Assembly (NCBI RefSeq): GCF_963576615.1
Contig: NC_088708.1
Location: forward strand, 66,256,672-66,320,671
Reading direction: 5' to 3'
Origin: Watersipora subatra
Taxonomy: Eukaryota > Bryozoa > Gymnolaemata > Cheilostomatida > Watersiporidae
DNA: 64,000 nucleotides
Numbering within the stretch: position 1 is the stretch's first letter; each line of letters opens with the position of its first letter. Made by a program: the position numbers and the translations under genes. Below are positions 46,001 through 56,644 of this stretch, in pieces. The notes under the pieces are model-generated. The model had not been told where the DNA came from, ran no database searches, and saw nothing but the letters and a program-made list of their open reading frames with translations.

Positions 46001-46610
46001 CCTGACCACTACCAACAGTACCCTGACCACTACCAACAGTACCCTGACCACTACCAACAGCACCCTGACCATTACCAACAGTACCCTGACCAGTACCAAC
46101 AGTACCCTGACCAGTACCAACAGTGCTCTGACTCCTACCAACAGTGCTCTGACCCCTACCAACAGTGCTCTGACCATTACCAACAGTACCCTGACCAGTA
46201 TCAACAGTGCTCTGACCCCTACCAACAGTGCTCTGACCCCTACCAACAGTGCTCTGACCATTACCAACATTACCCTGACCAGTACCAACAGTACCCTGAC
46301 TAGTACCAACAGTACCCTGACTAGTACCAACAGTACCCTGACCATTACCGACAGTAGCCTGACTAGTACCGACAGTACTCTGACCAGTACCAACAGTACC
46401 CTGACCAGTAGCAATAGTACCCCGATTAGTACCAACAGTACTCTGACTAGCACCAACAGCACGCTGGTCAGTACCAACAGCTTCTTGACTAGTACCAAAT
46501 GTGCCCTAAGAGCTGACACCCACACGGATGGTCAAGCAGTACTAACTGTTGAGTTTTAACATGTTTTTCAGGATTCTACTGACCTCTGCAAGCAGTTTTA
46601 CATCTGCTGA
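43020..46610 (+). CDS. secreted saposin-like (SapB-type) protein
   Basis: Four small exons (43020-43056, 43427-43527, 44187-44288, 46572-46610) join in phase to 92 codons. The start MTNKRFYLFFIVAGLLGNAA is a signal peptide. A single saposin B-type domain follows, with cysteines in the family order: LDCLSCQIVVEAM, then YLC, then HKCKHLLMDEY, then DLCKQFYIC and stop. Six cysteines would form the three saposin disulfides. Such single-domain proteins in invertebrates include lipid-binding and pore-forming antimicrobial peptides. The fourth-to-fifth cysteine interval is about 7 residues shorter than usual, so a microexon may be missing in the 2.3-kb third intron. It converges with NME5, 386 bp away. 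No single frame exceeds 34 codons, which is why it is easily missed. Confidence 0.75.
43427..43527 (+). CDS. saposin-like exon 2
   Basis: 101 bp after ctttgcag, ending GAGCAA|GTAGGT. It carries the C-x2-C pair (DCLSC). Confidence 0.75.
44187..44288 (+). CDS. saposin-like exon 3
   Basis: 102 bp after tgtgctacag, ending AACTTG|GTAAGG. It encodes GRVVNEILINYLC and HKCKHLLMDEYVANL. Confidence 0.78.
45055..45195. repeat. 47-bp direct repeat, three copies
   Basis: Units with aatggagtca(t/c) (a/g)gtact and ttacagtttacaaacatg lie in the last intron of the saposin-like gene. Confidence 0.7.
45695..46500. repeat. 21-bp minisatellite with 63-bp higher order
   Basis: About 38 copies of CCCTGACCACTACCAACAGT plus a. 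In the left half every third unit reads CAACAC instead of CAGTAC, giving a 63-bp super-repeat. The right half is more varied (cagtgctctgac units). It lies in the saposin-like gene's last intron, ending 70 bp before its final exon. It produces a spurious 297-codon minus frame. Confidence 0.93.
46572..46610 (+). CDS. saposin-like last exon
   Basis: After tgtttttcag: DSTDLCKQFYIC and stop, supplying the last two cysteines. Confidence 0.7.
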   Translation, partial: DSTDLCKQFYIC

Positions 46611-46717
46611 CTGACTGGATGCTTACAAAACATTCCGACAGTAGTTTATTTATACCCCGTCGACACCATAATATATTAACTGTACCTATTATATTCTGTG
46701 TGACTATATATTGGTAT

Positions 46718-46723
46718 AATAAA
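46718..46723 (+). terminator. poly(A) signal of saposin-like gene
   Basis: AATAAA, 108 nt past the stop codon. Confidence 0.55.
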
Positions 46724-46890
46724 AATTAACATTCAATGCTTTAACACAAACATGATATTCTTGTATTATACCAGCATTGTACCTGATGTATATACAGTTG
46801 AGTTGGCAATTATTTTAATAGAGCTAGTAAACTTTTAGAAAAATGTTCACAAAGGTTAGCACTTCTCCGTCTGCAACAATCTTATACACG

Positions 46891-46896
46891 TTTATT
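46891..46896 (-). terminator. poly(A) signal of NME5
   Basis: TTTATT on the plus strand (AATAAA in the sense of the gene), 100 nt past the NME5 stop. Confidence 0.55.
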
Positions 46897-46995
46897 CAAC
46901 GATGCTAGGGTGTAAGATATAATAAACTGGGGTTGTCATCTCCTGGTCTCCTGATGCTCTGATTTAGTCCAGTAGTGTATAGATCAGTGCAGATA

Positions 46996-47079
46996 TCATG
47001 CTTCTTCTACTTTCATTCCTTTGCCGGTTATTTTGGGTTTGTTGGGGTTGTTGTCAATCAGCCAGTCTGCTAGCCACAC
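46996..47079 (-). CDS. NME5: NME5 exon 5
   Basis: 84 bp after ttgaacag: VWLADWLIDNNPNKPK, a short tail and a stop at 46998-46996. Confidence 0.93.
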   Translation of the reverse strand: MWLADWLIDNNPNKPKITGKGMKVEEA

Positions 47080-50000
47080 CTGTTCAAAATACCGAACTTG
47101 TATTAATAACTGCCACTTCGTCATTGTGTATCTGTTAGTTGGAGTAGTCGCTATGCGTTTCCACAATTTTTTGGCTAATTTCATTCAAACTTCCCCCTCA
47201 TATGCTTTGTGCCGTCCGCCAGGTTGCTAGAAATATTGGGTGTCAAAACTCTATCTGGTTCTTGAGAACCAGCCTCTGAACACTCACCTGCTGGCTGTTT
47301 GATTGAAAATAAAAGAAATCTCGGATGTCGCGGGACTTACTGTTATACATGATAAAAGGCTGAATAGGTCAAACTACATGTAGAAAAGCAAGCAATGACG
47401 ACTAGCATTAGCTTTGAATCAAGATGGAAAAACTTGAATGAAAATTTTAGAATTCAAAGACTTCAGCTAAGCTAACTAAGGGCCATGCTGATAACTACAG
47501 TCTAAGCATTTGGGAATTCTTGACATGTTACTTTGACATGTTCTTGCTTGTACATGTATGTATACGTTCTGTCTGATGCTGTCTGTCTAATTAGGGTTTA
47601 GAATTTTTACTTAGCACGAAACCGCACAGAAAAACATTGAACAGAATATGCACATAGATAAAATTTTTAGAATTTTCTTTTAATCAAGTGACAGCTGTCA
47701 TGTATAACAATGTATAACAGCTGTTATGTATAACAATGTATAACAGCTGTCATGTATAGCAATGTAAAACAGCTGTCAAGTAATGACAATAGTCATGACT
47801 TACAGTACCATAAACCAGGATGAGAGAGCAACGATAAAATTATTAAAACAGTGTGATCTACTTACCACAGTGTATAAACATATGAGGGTACACTGTGATC
47901 TACCTAACACAGTGTATAAACATATGAGGGTACACTGTGACCTTCCTATCGCAGTGTATAAACATATGAGGGTACAATGTGATCTACCTACCGCAGTGTA
48001 TAAACATATGAGGGGACACTGTGACTTACCTACCACAGTGTATAAACATATAAGGGTACACTGTGGCCTACCTATCACAGTGTATAAACGTATGAAGGTA
48101 CACTGAGATCTACTTACCACAGTGTATAAACATATGAGGGTACGCTGTGATCTACCTACGACAGTGTATAAACATATGAGGGTACACTGTGATCTACCTA
48201 CCACAGTGTATAAACATATGAGGGTACACTGTGATTTACTTACCACAGTGTATAAACATATGAGGGTACACTGAGACCTACTTACCACAGTGTATAAACA
48301 TATGAGAGTACACTGTGATCTACCTACGACAGTGTATCAACATATGAGGGTACACTGTGATTTACTTACTAGAGCGTGCAAACATGAAGCTATATTAGCA
48401 GCGTAGCTGCTAATGTAGCTTAATTTTATACGCTGCTTTGTACGCTTCGTATAGTTTTGCACACTGCTTCATTAGAGCTACCAAGCAGCATACGAACATG
48501 AGGGTACGTTGTGATCTACCTACCACGGGATCTTCTGGTTTTTGTTTACAGAGAGCAGTCAGACCAGCGAGCAAGGTAGGGTTGATCTAAAATGACAAGA
48601 GAGCAAAGGTAGTAAATAATAGGTTGAAAAAACATACTAATATTATATACTTTCCAATTAATAGCGAGCAGAATCAGGAATCTGTAAAAAAGTGTCACAT
48701 AAACTTATTGACTGACTCAACAGGCTGCCTTCTGGCACACACCCGGTCATATAATCATACATGTACATCCAAATTGGTAAGCACAGTGAGCCCAACAACC
48801 CTTATAATACTGTTAATCAGGGAATCTGTGAAACCTACCAGCATTGGGTCATAGCTAACTAGCCCAATAATTAAAGTACATTTAGAGAACCTACTTCATG
48901 TGACAGATAGTCCTTGGCAGCCTGTCCAGTGGGAATTGGCTCTATGATACTGTCAGGAAAGAAAAATCGAATTTCTCGCTCTGCCGCGGAAAAGGACTCA
49001 CTACCATGCAGAGCGTTTCGTTGATCATCTGTACCATAAAGTGCTCGCAGGCTGCAATATATAGCATGAGCTCTAAGAACTGCTATGTTTTATTTTACAC
49101 AAAGTATTACTCAAATAGATGATGCAGCTGAATCCACCACTAGCATCTTAAATGCGTACTAGCCATTGAATCAGTTCTGTAACTGCAGTCTACAACTAGA
49201 GGCGCTATTTTCGGTTTTGAGTAAGATATTCAACAATCTTTGTGCTAACTGCAGATCATTTGCACAATTCAAGCATGTGCAAACTTTGAATACTTTTCAT
49301 TTCCTTCAAAATTTTTGATGACTGATAACTAGATATTACTCTTTATGTAAACATTTCCAACTTTATAGAAGCATTTCATGTTATTTTACGGTGATTTATT
49401 AAAACAAGTTTGTTGCATGTACATGTACTGCATCCTAACAGTTTTTTTCAAAACTACTTCACAATATATGTCTGGGATAGGTAGCCTAGCTGATAGCTTT
49501 AGAATGTTTGCAAAATACAACAGGTTCATGAGTGGTATTCGATCTACTAAACGCTCGCAGATAAATCCATTCAAATAAATTACCACATAAAAAAACATTT
49601 ACCAGTCAGGGTGTGTTTGTCGTGCTTTTAATGTGTTTGTTGGTCCAATAAGATCCATCCATTGTGATATTGCTTTATCTCGTGATAAGGCTAAGGCAAT
49701 GATTGGGCCACTGCTGATATATGCTACTAGACTTGGAAAAAACAATTTTCCATAATGTTCTGCATAGAAGTCACTAGCCTGTTCTGGAGTTAGTTGAACA
49801 CGACGAGTCTACAAAAGAAATACCGCATTTGTTTTTCTAATATTCTACTCAAAATATTAAACTGTAAACAATGCCGAAGGTTATTAAGATTAATTAAAAT
49901 TTATAACATTTTTGCATGTACAAAATCTACTCTTGTCTTTGAAAACTGTAACCGCATCTATTCATAGGAATTTTTGAAACTGTAATTATTTATCCACACA

Positions 50001-50573
50001 AAATGCAAAGAAATTTGCGAAGATATCCATACCTCTAATAGTGTATATATAGGGTACTATCAAAATAAAATGAAACATCACATAAAAGAAAATTATCTTA
50101 AAATTAAACTTAAAGCTGGTTTAAAGCATAAAAACTGAATAATAAAATTTTGTAATATTTCGAATGTTCTCAGTCAAAGGAAGCTATAAAAAAGGATGTT
50201 ATCATATCAATGCTAAACTTGAAGGCTCAGCTATATTACAGCCCTACTTTCGATGCTACTTTTATTGATCAAAATCAGGAAAGTAAAGCTCAAAAACGTG
50301 ATTCAATACATGCAGCTAACAATTTACACACTTTGAATTTGTTCAACTAATAACTAAACGGTATTTAAGCTGATCTCATGACTCTTTTGATCATGTGTGC
50401 TCTATAATTTCATAAATACATACGCTGAGAATTGAAAATCCGGTTCGTAAGATAATGTCTTTGATTTCTTCAAATTTGTGTATAGCGTCAGGCTTAATGA
50501 TAGCTAACGTCCGTTCGATAAATATTTTAGGCGCCTCTGGTAAAGGCATGGTGGTGTCTTCGTGAGCCATCAT
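46996..50573 (-). CDS. NME5: NME5-like nucleoside diphosphate kinase homologue with Dpy-30 motif
   Basis: Five exons (50424-50573, 49603-49808, 48895-49051, 48524-48586, 46996-47079) join in phase to 219 codons, close to the usual length of about 210 for this protein. The NDK fold covers roughly residues 15-150: ERTLAIIKPDAIHKFEEIKD, YAEHYGKLFFPSLVAYISSG, LRALYGTDDQRNALHGSESF with the NDK catalytic histidine in NALHGS, then AAEREIRFFFP. The C-terminal Dpy-30-type helices read PTLLAGLTALCKQKPEDP and WLADWLIDNNPNKPK. NME5 belongs to the group II NME proteins, is a component of motile cilia and the sperm axoneme (radial spoke region), and is generally thought not to be an efficient kinase. Its fourth intron is dominated by a repeat that copies the exon-4 donor. 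Confidence 0.95.
47690..47785. repeat. 30-bp repeat with palindromic cagctgt
   Basis: Three to four units of acagctgt(c/t)atgtataacaatgtata, in NME5 intron 4. Confidence 0.75.
47845..48375 (-). repeat. 42-bp minisatellite duplicating the NME5 exon-4 donor
   Basis: About 12 units of 42 bp with acagtgtataaacatatgag and tctacctaccac. In gene sense each unit carries GTGGTAGGT or GTGGTAAGT, the same string as the working donor GTG|GTAGGT at 48524-48523. A final partial unit abuts the exon (48490-48523) after a 110-bp interruption at 48380-48490. The unit is a multiple of three, so the minus frame is open for 162 codons within the array. Confidence 0.93.
48524..48586 (-). CDS. NME5: NME5 exon 4
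   Basis: 63 bp after ttgtcattttag: INPTLLAGLTALCKQKPEDP then V, donor GTG|GTAGGT. Part of the Dpy-30 motif. Confidence 0.93.
48895..49051 (-). CDS. NME5: NME5 exon 3
   Basis: 157 bp after atatattgcag. It carries LRALYGTDD, NALHGS and IEPIPTGQAAKDYLSHE. Confidence 0.95.
49603..49808 (-). CDS. NME5: NME5 exon 2
   Basis: 206 bp after tttcttttgtag: TRRVQLTPEQASDFYAEHYG to THPD, donor CTG|GTAAAT, phase 2. Confidence 0.95.
50424..50573 (-). CDS. NME5: NME5 exon 1
   Basis: Starts MMAHEDTTMPLPEAPKIFIE, then the KPDA motif, ending SILS at AGC|GTATGT. The first of two adjacent ATGs was taken as the start. Confidence 0.92.
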
Positions 50574-50599
50574 GATAACTGTTGAAGGTAATCGTTCTA

Positions 50600-52510
50600 A
50601 GAAGCTAAACTGCGACCGCGATGTCTTTTATTAGTCGGTTGCCGAGTAACAAGTATTTCCTTCCGATTATTAAATACTTTTTTAGTCGTGAGTAAAGGTT
50701 TTTCTGTTGATGATTTTAAAATGTTTATTATACAATAAATTTAAAAATTAAAGCATAATATACCTAGAAGCTAATCTGTGTTTTATTTAAGACTTTAACA
50801 AAGCGATCTCGAAACTTTGCATTGCAGAAGCAAGATTGCAGATGCAGATTGCATTTCAGGCCAAGCGAAAGAGCAACTGAAGATGTAATTAAATGTGATT
50901 TTTTATTTTAGTTGGTTGTCTTTTGATAAAAACAAATTTACAAACGTCTATAGCTTTTTACTGTATATATTGTAACCACTCATGATTTACCAAAAAGACG
51001 TGCTAAACTAACAGCCAAACGTAAATCTGCGCTCATTGACCCATAGAATTATTTTTCCCAAGGGGAGATAATTCTATCGTTTGACCTTACATTGCGTCTA
51101 TTGTTGAATGTAGTGGTTACGTACGCTCTAGTCTTCATTGACGGATGACTCCAGATATTTAAACGTTTAGAATTCACGTGTAGTAATACATCAGCCACTT
51201 CATTCGTTCTACTTTGATAATCAAATACATGTCAAATGTTCAAAATACGTACTAAAAATTGTCATTTTCAACTTTCGATAGCTTAATTTAGTTTGAAAAA
51301 ACTAATACAAATGTAATGATTTTTTGGTAGAAAATATTAAACTGCTCTGTTTGGCATAACATGTATTCTATTTGCCTACATCGTCAATTGAAGTGCTTTT
51401 TTTCTAAGCACTAAATGCTTTTGAACTTTTATAGATGTAACCAGACAAAAGAAAACAACCTTTACGAAATATAAGTAGGTTTTACAGCCATGTTACGACG
51501 ATAACTATCGTTAGTAAATGGAGTCAATGCTACGCTGGACTGTGTTTTTCAAAAAGTGGGACGTCCCGTCTCTACGCAAGCGCGAGTCTCTGCCAAGGAG
51601 CGCAGGGTTGACCTCGAAGAACATGCCCTTTATCATTTTTACCTTCCCAAGAATAAGTGCAATTGCACTTCCGCTGCATGAAGCCGCGGCTTAGCCTCTA
51701 TATTAGAACATGCGCACAGAGCACAAGTCTGAAGTGTTAAATCTTTTTTCTTGCAATTAATGAAGTTATTCTTCGTCGTAAGTTGGTTCATTTCTGTAGG
51801 GTAATAAGGAGATTGATGTACTGCTTAGATGGAGAGGATGGCTTGGAGAATTCTAGAATCGTTCACGATGTTGTATGTGACATTAATATAAGAGTTGTCT
51901 ACTTTTATTGAAAACTTGAACATGAAAGGATAACTCTTACTTCTGCAGACACCATTACAACATACAGTGATATGAAGGGGTGTACTTATAACAATTTTAT
52001 AGACGCATGGTAGTTATGTTCGAGTGAGGGAAGAGGTTGCAAGATGTTTTTCTTCCTAGTGGAAGCATGACAGAAATTAACTGGAAAGCACTGCACTAGG
52101 TCAACCCAATTATCTTATGGCCTAAATACTTTTAGTTGAAATGCTACAATCTTAGAAACTTCTAAAATAATTTAATAAACATGATCTCGCAATAGGGAAA
52201 TTTTGGCACCAAAATGTGCCTTGTAGTCTCTAAGGGTTCATTTCCAAGATTATTCTGCTAAATCGAACAAATCCTCTCCCACAAAATAATAGGGTTAGCA
52301 TGTTAAAAACTATTATTGCCAGATTTTAGATTTTAAACCGAAAAAGAATTTTACTGAATGCCTAGTAAGACAAGTTCATGCATCAGCCGCATAATGTAAA
52401 TAGTTTGATGTTCAGTTAGGTAGACTTGTGTCATGCAATACGGAACTACATATAGCAAATAACTGAAATAAAACAACACATTTCAACTTATAGCATAACC
52501 TCACCAGAAA
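50600..52510. other. intergenic spacer
   Basis: Upstream of NME5 and downstream of the CCP/mucin-like gene. A locally GC-richer block at 51550-51690 carries no open frame. No gene seen. Confidence 0.4.
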
Positions 52511-52518
52511 ACAAGCAG

Positions 52519-52524
52519 TTTAAT
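52519..52524 (-). terminator. poly(A) signal variant of CCP/mucin-like gene
   Basis: TTTAAT on the plus strand (ATTAAA in gene sense), about 107 nt past the stop. Confidence 0.4.
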
Positions 52525-52630
52525 GTTTTTTGTAAAGTAAGTACATATATTTCAAGAGGATCATTAATGATAGCGGATATAATATATATTCTATGAACCA
52601 CAACTGACCCAGTAAATGGTAATCAATGCT

Positions 52631-52810
52631 TCATCTAAGAGAGATACATATGAGAGGAATAATCCCTAAATGAAGTTGTCCTGATGCAGTTGCTTTTCCG
52701 TTGTTCCGCGCTCCAGCAGCTCCAACTTGTGCCAAGTACTGAGGTTCTAAGTGTGGAGGGTAACACTTTTCTTGAAACAAAACTTCTGCTCTAGACCAGC
52801 TTCCATCAGC
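52631..52810 (-). CDS. CCP/mucin-like exon 4
   Basis: 180 bp after gctgtcag: ADGSWSRAEVLFQEKCYPPH to a stop at 52633-52631. Confidence 0.72.
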   Translation of the reverse strand, partial: ADGSWSRAEVLFQEKCYPPHLEPQYLAQVGAAGARNNGKATASGQLHLGIIPLICISLR

Positions 52811-55800
52811 CTGACAGCAATATTAAACACATTTCAAATGCAACATTTATGTAGGCAGAAAAGCTTTCGAGATTCTCTCTGTAAATTAACTTGAAAACTC
52901 CAAGAACAATGCGTCAAACAAATTGTTTGTGATAATCATCAGCAGTCAGGAACAAATTCACAGTTTTAAAGCTACAAGCTTGAACTTGACCTAAGTGCTT
53001 TGGAATATTTCCCTCTCATATATCTTATCAGTTGGCTTGTGTGGAAGAAGACTATGACAAGAGCTGCCGCTAAGAAACACTCTATTTTTATAACTTGTCT
53101 AGATTTCTTTTAAAAAGTTATAGGCCTAACATTATTTTAAGTTAAATTTAGTTGAGCACTCTGTTAGCCAAAGATAAACATTTACATTAAATTTTCTTAC
53201 AAAATTAATCTAATCGAGGCTTACTGTGCATTCCAGAAGATAACTCCAATTGGTTTCAATATCATTGAGCCAGCACCTCACACTCACCAAAGTCTTAAAC
53301 GGAAACAGGATGTCCTCGTTTACTCGGAACATTTGAGTGTCCCAGTCTAAAAGAATTGCGTAATAATTTCACCGTCAGCGCCAAATTTGCATTCATGATT
53401 TGTTACCGCGGTTAGAGGTGTCAAGTTCTAAATATAATGTATAAGGTTGTTTCCTTTATGATTATTAATTACATGATGCAGGCAAATGTCAACAAATGGA
53501 ACACAATACTTGTAATTGGTCAATCTATGGTGGCTTAGTAAAGGCCTGCGGATGTCAGCACAGCCAATCGGTGAATAGAAAGAGCCAGCGTCAACAACTA
53601 ACAACACTAGCCACAGGTCTGCCAATAAAGGATAAGTTCCGGTTGCCTTTTAGAAGACAACAGGCGTAGATGGATAAACTGAATTGCCTTGCATTATAAT
53701 CATTTTTTCAAAACCTTTGAAGCTACAGCTGTAAATATGTATTCTGTCAAAGTCTTGCATATCTTATCTCCGTTGTTGAATGTATATCAATTTATGACAA
53801 TGTTTGTATCACTCTGTTTCGCTACAGTAAAGGTCTGCGACATTGCTTAAGATAAAATAATGCTCATAGTTTTAGCGAGTGTAAAGAGGAGGATTACGAC
53901 GTATTATGGTTTAACATCAAAAGAAATAAATATCAGATAAGACTAAAACCAGTAAGTGCAGACACTATTCCAGCCCTATCCTCATTGGCTCAAAATGTAG
54001 CAATTAATGAGTGCATGAAATAATAAGGGCAGCAAATCTACAGCTGTTGTGTTAGTCACAATTTTATATGCAAATTGTACCTCATAAATTTGGTTAGAAG
54101 TAGGTTCTGTCATGTCATTTTGAGCAGGTACGTAGTTAGACTTCAAAATGTAATTTGCATAATTTTAGCAACCGCAGAGTTGAGAACTGAGAATAAGACA
54201 GTCGGAGTTTAGTTCACACGCTTCAAGAAAATTCTGGATAATTTGAGTTTGGTCTTACCAGTGTACTTTATCCAATCGTATGGAAATCTGCAGTTGACTA
54301 TCCAACATGACTTTCTGTTCCAAGAGGCACTCTTTGCATTGAATGTAGTAGCTAAGATGTCTGTACTAGTAAGCATTTCATTGAAGGCTGCAGACTTATC
54401 ACCTAGCATAGGTTTATTTACGGTCGCAGTATGTATTTCATGCATCATAGTAATATTTGAGCTCGCAGCAGAGTGGTGATTACTAAGGATCGAGCTAGCG
54501 GATTCACTGTGTTGACCTGGGTCTATATCAGGTGGTGCGGTATAACTCACTGTATGAATGGTTTTGCTAGTGCTTGTAGCTTCTGTAGTAGTATCTTTGA
54601 TTTCTGTAGCTGGGCTTGCAGCCTTTGTGAAATTTATGATCTCAGTAGCCATACCCATGACTTTCGTTGAAAAGTCTTTCATTTTTCTAGCGGAGTTTGT
54701 CATTTTTATAGTCGAGCTGGTCATTTCCGTAGAGGAGCGTATCATTGCTGTAGTGATGCTCGTTTGGTCTATAGGAGAGCCTGTAGCCTCTGATGGAAAG
54801 CTGGACACTGCTGTTTGAGGAGTCGTAGTAAACTGACCATCCAAGCACCATAGCTCTATGGCAGATATAGATGTATCTTTCCCATACTCATAACCGTTAT
54901 CACAGGACATGTATAGCTTCTGTCTGTGTCCCACACAACCTTCTACTTTCTTGCCAGCAAGAACGTATTTTCCATTGGCTAATAAAAAAACTAAAAGGTA
55001 TAAGCTAAAGGAGCAACAATATAGGAACCCAGATTATCTTATTGACAATGTTAAGGTTGTTAAAATTGTAACTAGGAACACAATTACAAAAAGTTTCTCT
55101 CACCAGATCGAGTACCTAGATAGTCTAGGGCTGAGATATATAGTTGATTTTGGTTTGATTTTAATTGTATCTCACCAGACAATGCTGACAAAAGCAAATC
55201 AGGCCATATAAAAATAACACAGGAATTCAATAGCATTTAAAAAAGAAATTTTTATGATATAAGGTTACTCTAGATAAAGACTATATACAGCGGTTGTACA
55301 ACCTGTGCTAAGATTTGGATTTAGAGGACGCACGGGACATTGAGTTTAAGCATGCATAAGTTATAAAAACTGATAACTAGTTTATTTGGCTGACTCACCT
55401 AATGGTTCTAACAGGCAATCAGCAAATTCTTGCGATTCACAGAAACTTCCCTGACAAGTTAGGGTCGAATCTGTCGAACAGTTCCTCGTTAGATAGTTGT
55501 TTTTCGTTACTTCTTTAAAAGTAGACGAATTGTCTTCCTTTTTCGTTGTGCTAATGGTAGTGTAGTTATCATATTTTCTAAGCGTGCTAGTATTAGAAGA
55601 GTTATCTTCTTTCTCAGGCTGATTTATGAGAGGAGACTCATCAGCAACTGCACTAGACAAGATGGCTGAGCTTGATGTTGACTCACCGGCACTTGTGGTA
55701 TTTGTCTCTAGCAATTCCCTTTTTGAGGAAGGAGTGAATACGAAAGTAGAATCATCTTGTATTCTCACTGATGTATTCAGTGTGATTGTCGAAGGGGTAG

Positions 55801-55855
55801 TTTTATTGGCTAGTGCCATCGAGAGGCAGAGTGAGAAAGCGCAAACCAAAAACAT
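52631..55855 (-). CDS. secreted CCP/sushi-like protein with Ser/Thr-rich region
   Basis: Four exons (55399-55855, 54259-54978, 53288-53346, 52631-52810) join in phase to 471 codons. A signal peptide (MFLVCAFSLCLSMALA) leads into about 130 residues rich in Ser/Thr/Asn with many N-x-S/T sites. Next comes a CCP-like module: CESQEFADCLLEPLANGKYV, then GCVGHRQKLYMSCDNGYEYG and LWCLDGQF. About 180 Ser/Thr-rich residues (mucin-like) follow. The C-terminal cysteine segment reads KSCWIVNCRFPYDWIKYTD and later ADGSWSRAEVLFQEKCYPP, resembling a second, incomplete CCP module (DG-SW...C). There is no transmembrane helix. The product is probably a secreted, heavily glycosylated protein of adhesion, mucus or immune type. 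The family member is unrecognised. Confidence 0.75.
53288..53346 (-). CDS. CCP/mucin-like exon 3
   Basis: 59 bp between caattcttttag and TTG|GTGAGT. It encodes WDTQMFRVNEDILFPFKTL. Confidence 0.72.
54259..54978 (-). CDS. CCP/mucin-like exon 2
   Basis: 720 bp after tttttttattag: NGKYVLAGKKVEGC, MSCDNGYEYG, a long Ser/Thr-rich stretch, then SCWIVNC. Donor ACTG|GTAAGA. Confidence 0.78.
55399..55855 (-). CDS. CCP/mucin-like exon 1
   Basis: Signal peptide and Ser/Thr/Asn-rich segment. Donor TTAG|GTGAGT, phase 1. Confidence 0.8.
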
Positions 55856-55899
55856 ACCAGTTCCTTGCCTTTAAAAAGTTGAGACGAATGACTTATCCC

Positions 55900-56640
55900 T
55901 TAGCGTCACAGTCATTTAGCCCCATGGAGTTGATTGTTTGGTTAGAGCGATGAGGATGAAGTCAAACAGGACTCTCAACAATGGTGAATGCTATAGCTAT
56001 ACTCACCGTCTACAATATTTACTAGGAACTGGTTAACTGCATAACTCCCTACACAAGCTGGTTTTTAAAGGTATTTCATTGACACAATTTGATGACATCA
56101 AGCAAAGACTACTAGCTATAATGGTTAGCCAGTTAATGTACCTGCAACTATGCAGCAGTTACAAATAGTGTAAGTCAAGCCTTACTGCTGATGAGCCAGC
56201 TGTGTTATTAGATATTTGCAATCTAAAACACTCAGATCGCATCTTCAATCTGCCTGACCACCTTTCCATTCCTACTTCCCCAGACAATCCACTACATCTT
56301 GTACAGCTAATGCTGCAAGAGTGCACAACTCCAACGAATTCGCAATTTCATTTGCAAGGGAATATCGTTTCAGATGCTTGACCAATTTTTTAACATTTTC
56401 GATTGGTAATGGTCGTACCATAATATGCTTTGCTGTACTGGTACGTAATACTGCTCCTTCGAGCACTGCCTTCAATCTAATAAACATCTGTCACTGTCTG
56501 GCTGTACATACATGAGAATGTGTCAAATGATAACTCACCTTTATTCTGCAAACAGGTAAATGGGCATACAACAGCTAGCAAAGCTGAGAATTAATTCATT
56601 CTAATTTGAACTCATATAAGTTGTGACAAATCTCTCGTGG
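55900..56640. other. upstream region, nothing certain
   Basis: 5' side of the CCP/mucin-like gene. The minus frame at 56272-56487 shows no domain. Confidence 0.35.
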
Positions 56641-56644
56641 GGTC

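Noticed and set aside
45632-46525. 297-codon minus frame rich in LLVVVRV
   Set aside because: Translation of the 21-bp minisatellite, lying in an intron of a gene on the other strand.
47800-48288. 162-codon minus frame of VVGRSQCTLICLYT units
   Set aside because: Array translation within NME5 intron 4. The exon frame hits a stop before reaching it, so it is not part of NME5 as assembled.
54243-54818. Plus-strand open frames opposite the CCP/mucin-like exon
   Set aside because: Shadows of the minus-strand exon, which has a signal peptide, cysteine pattern and consistent splice phases.
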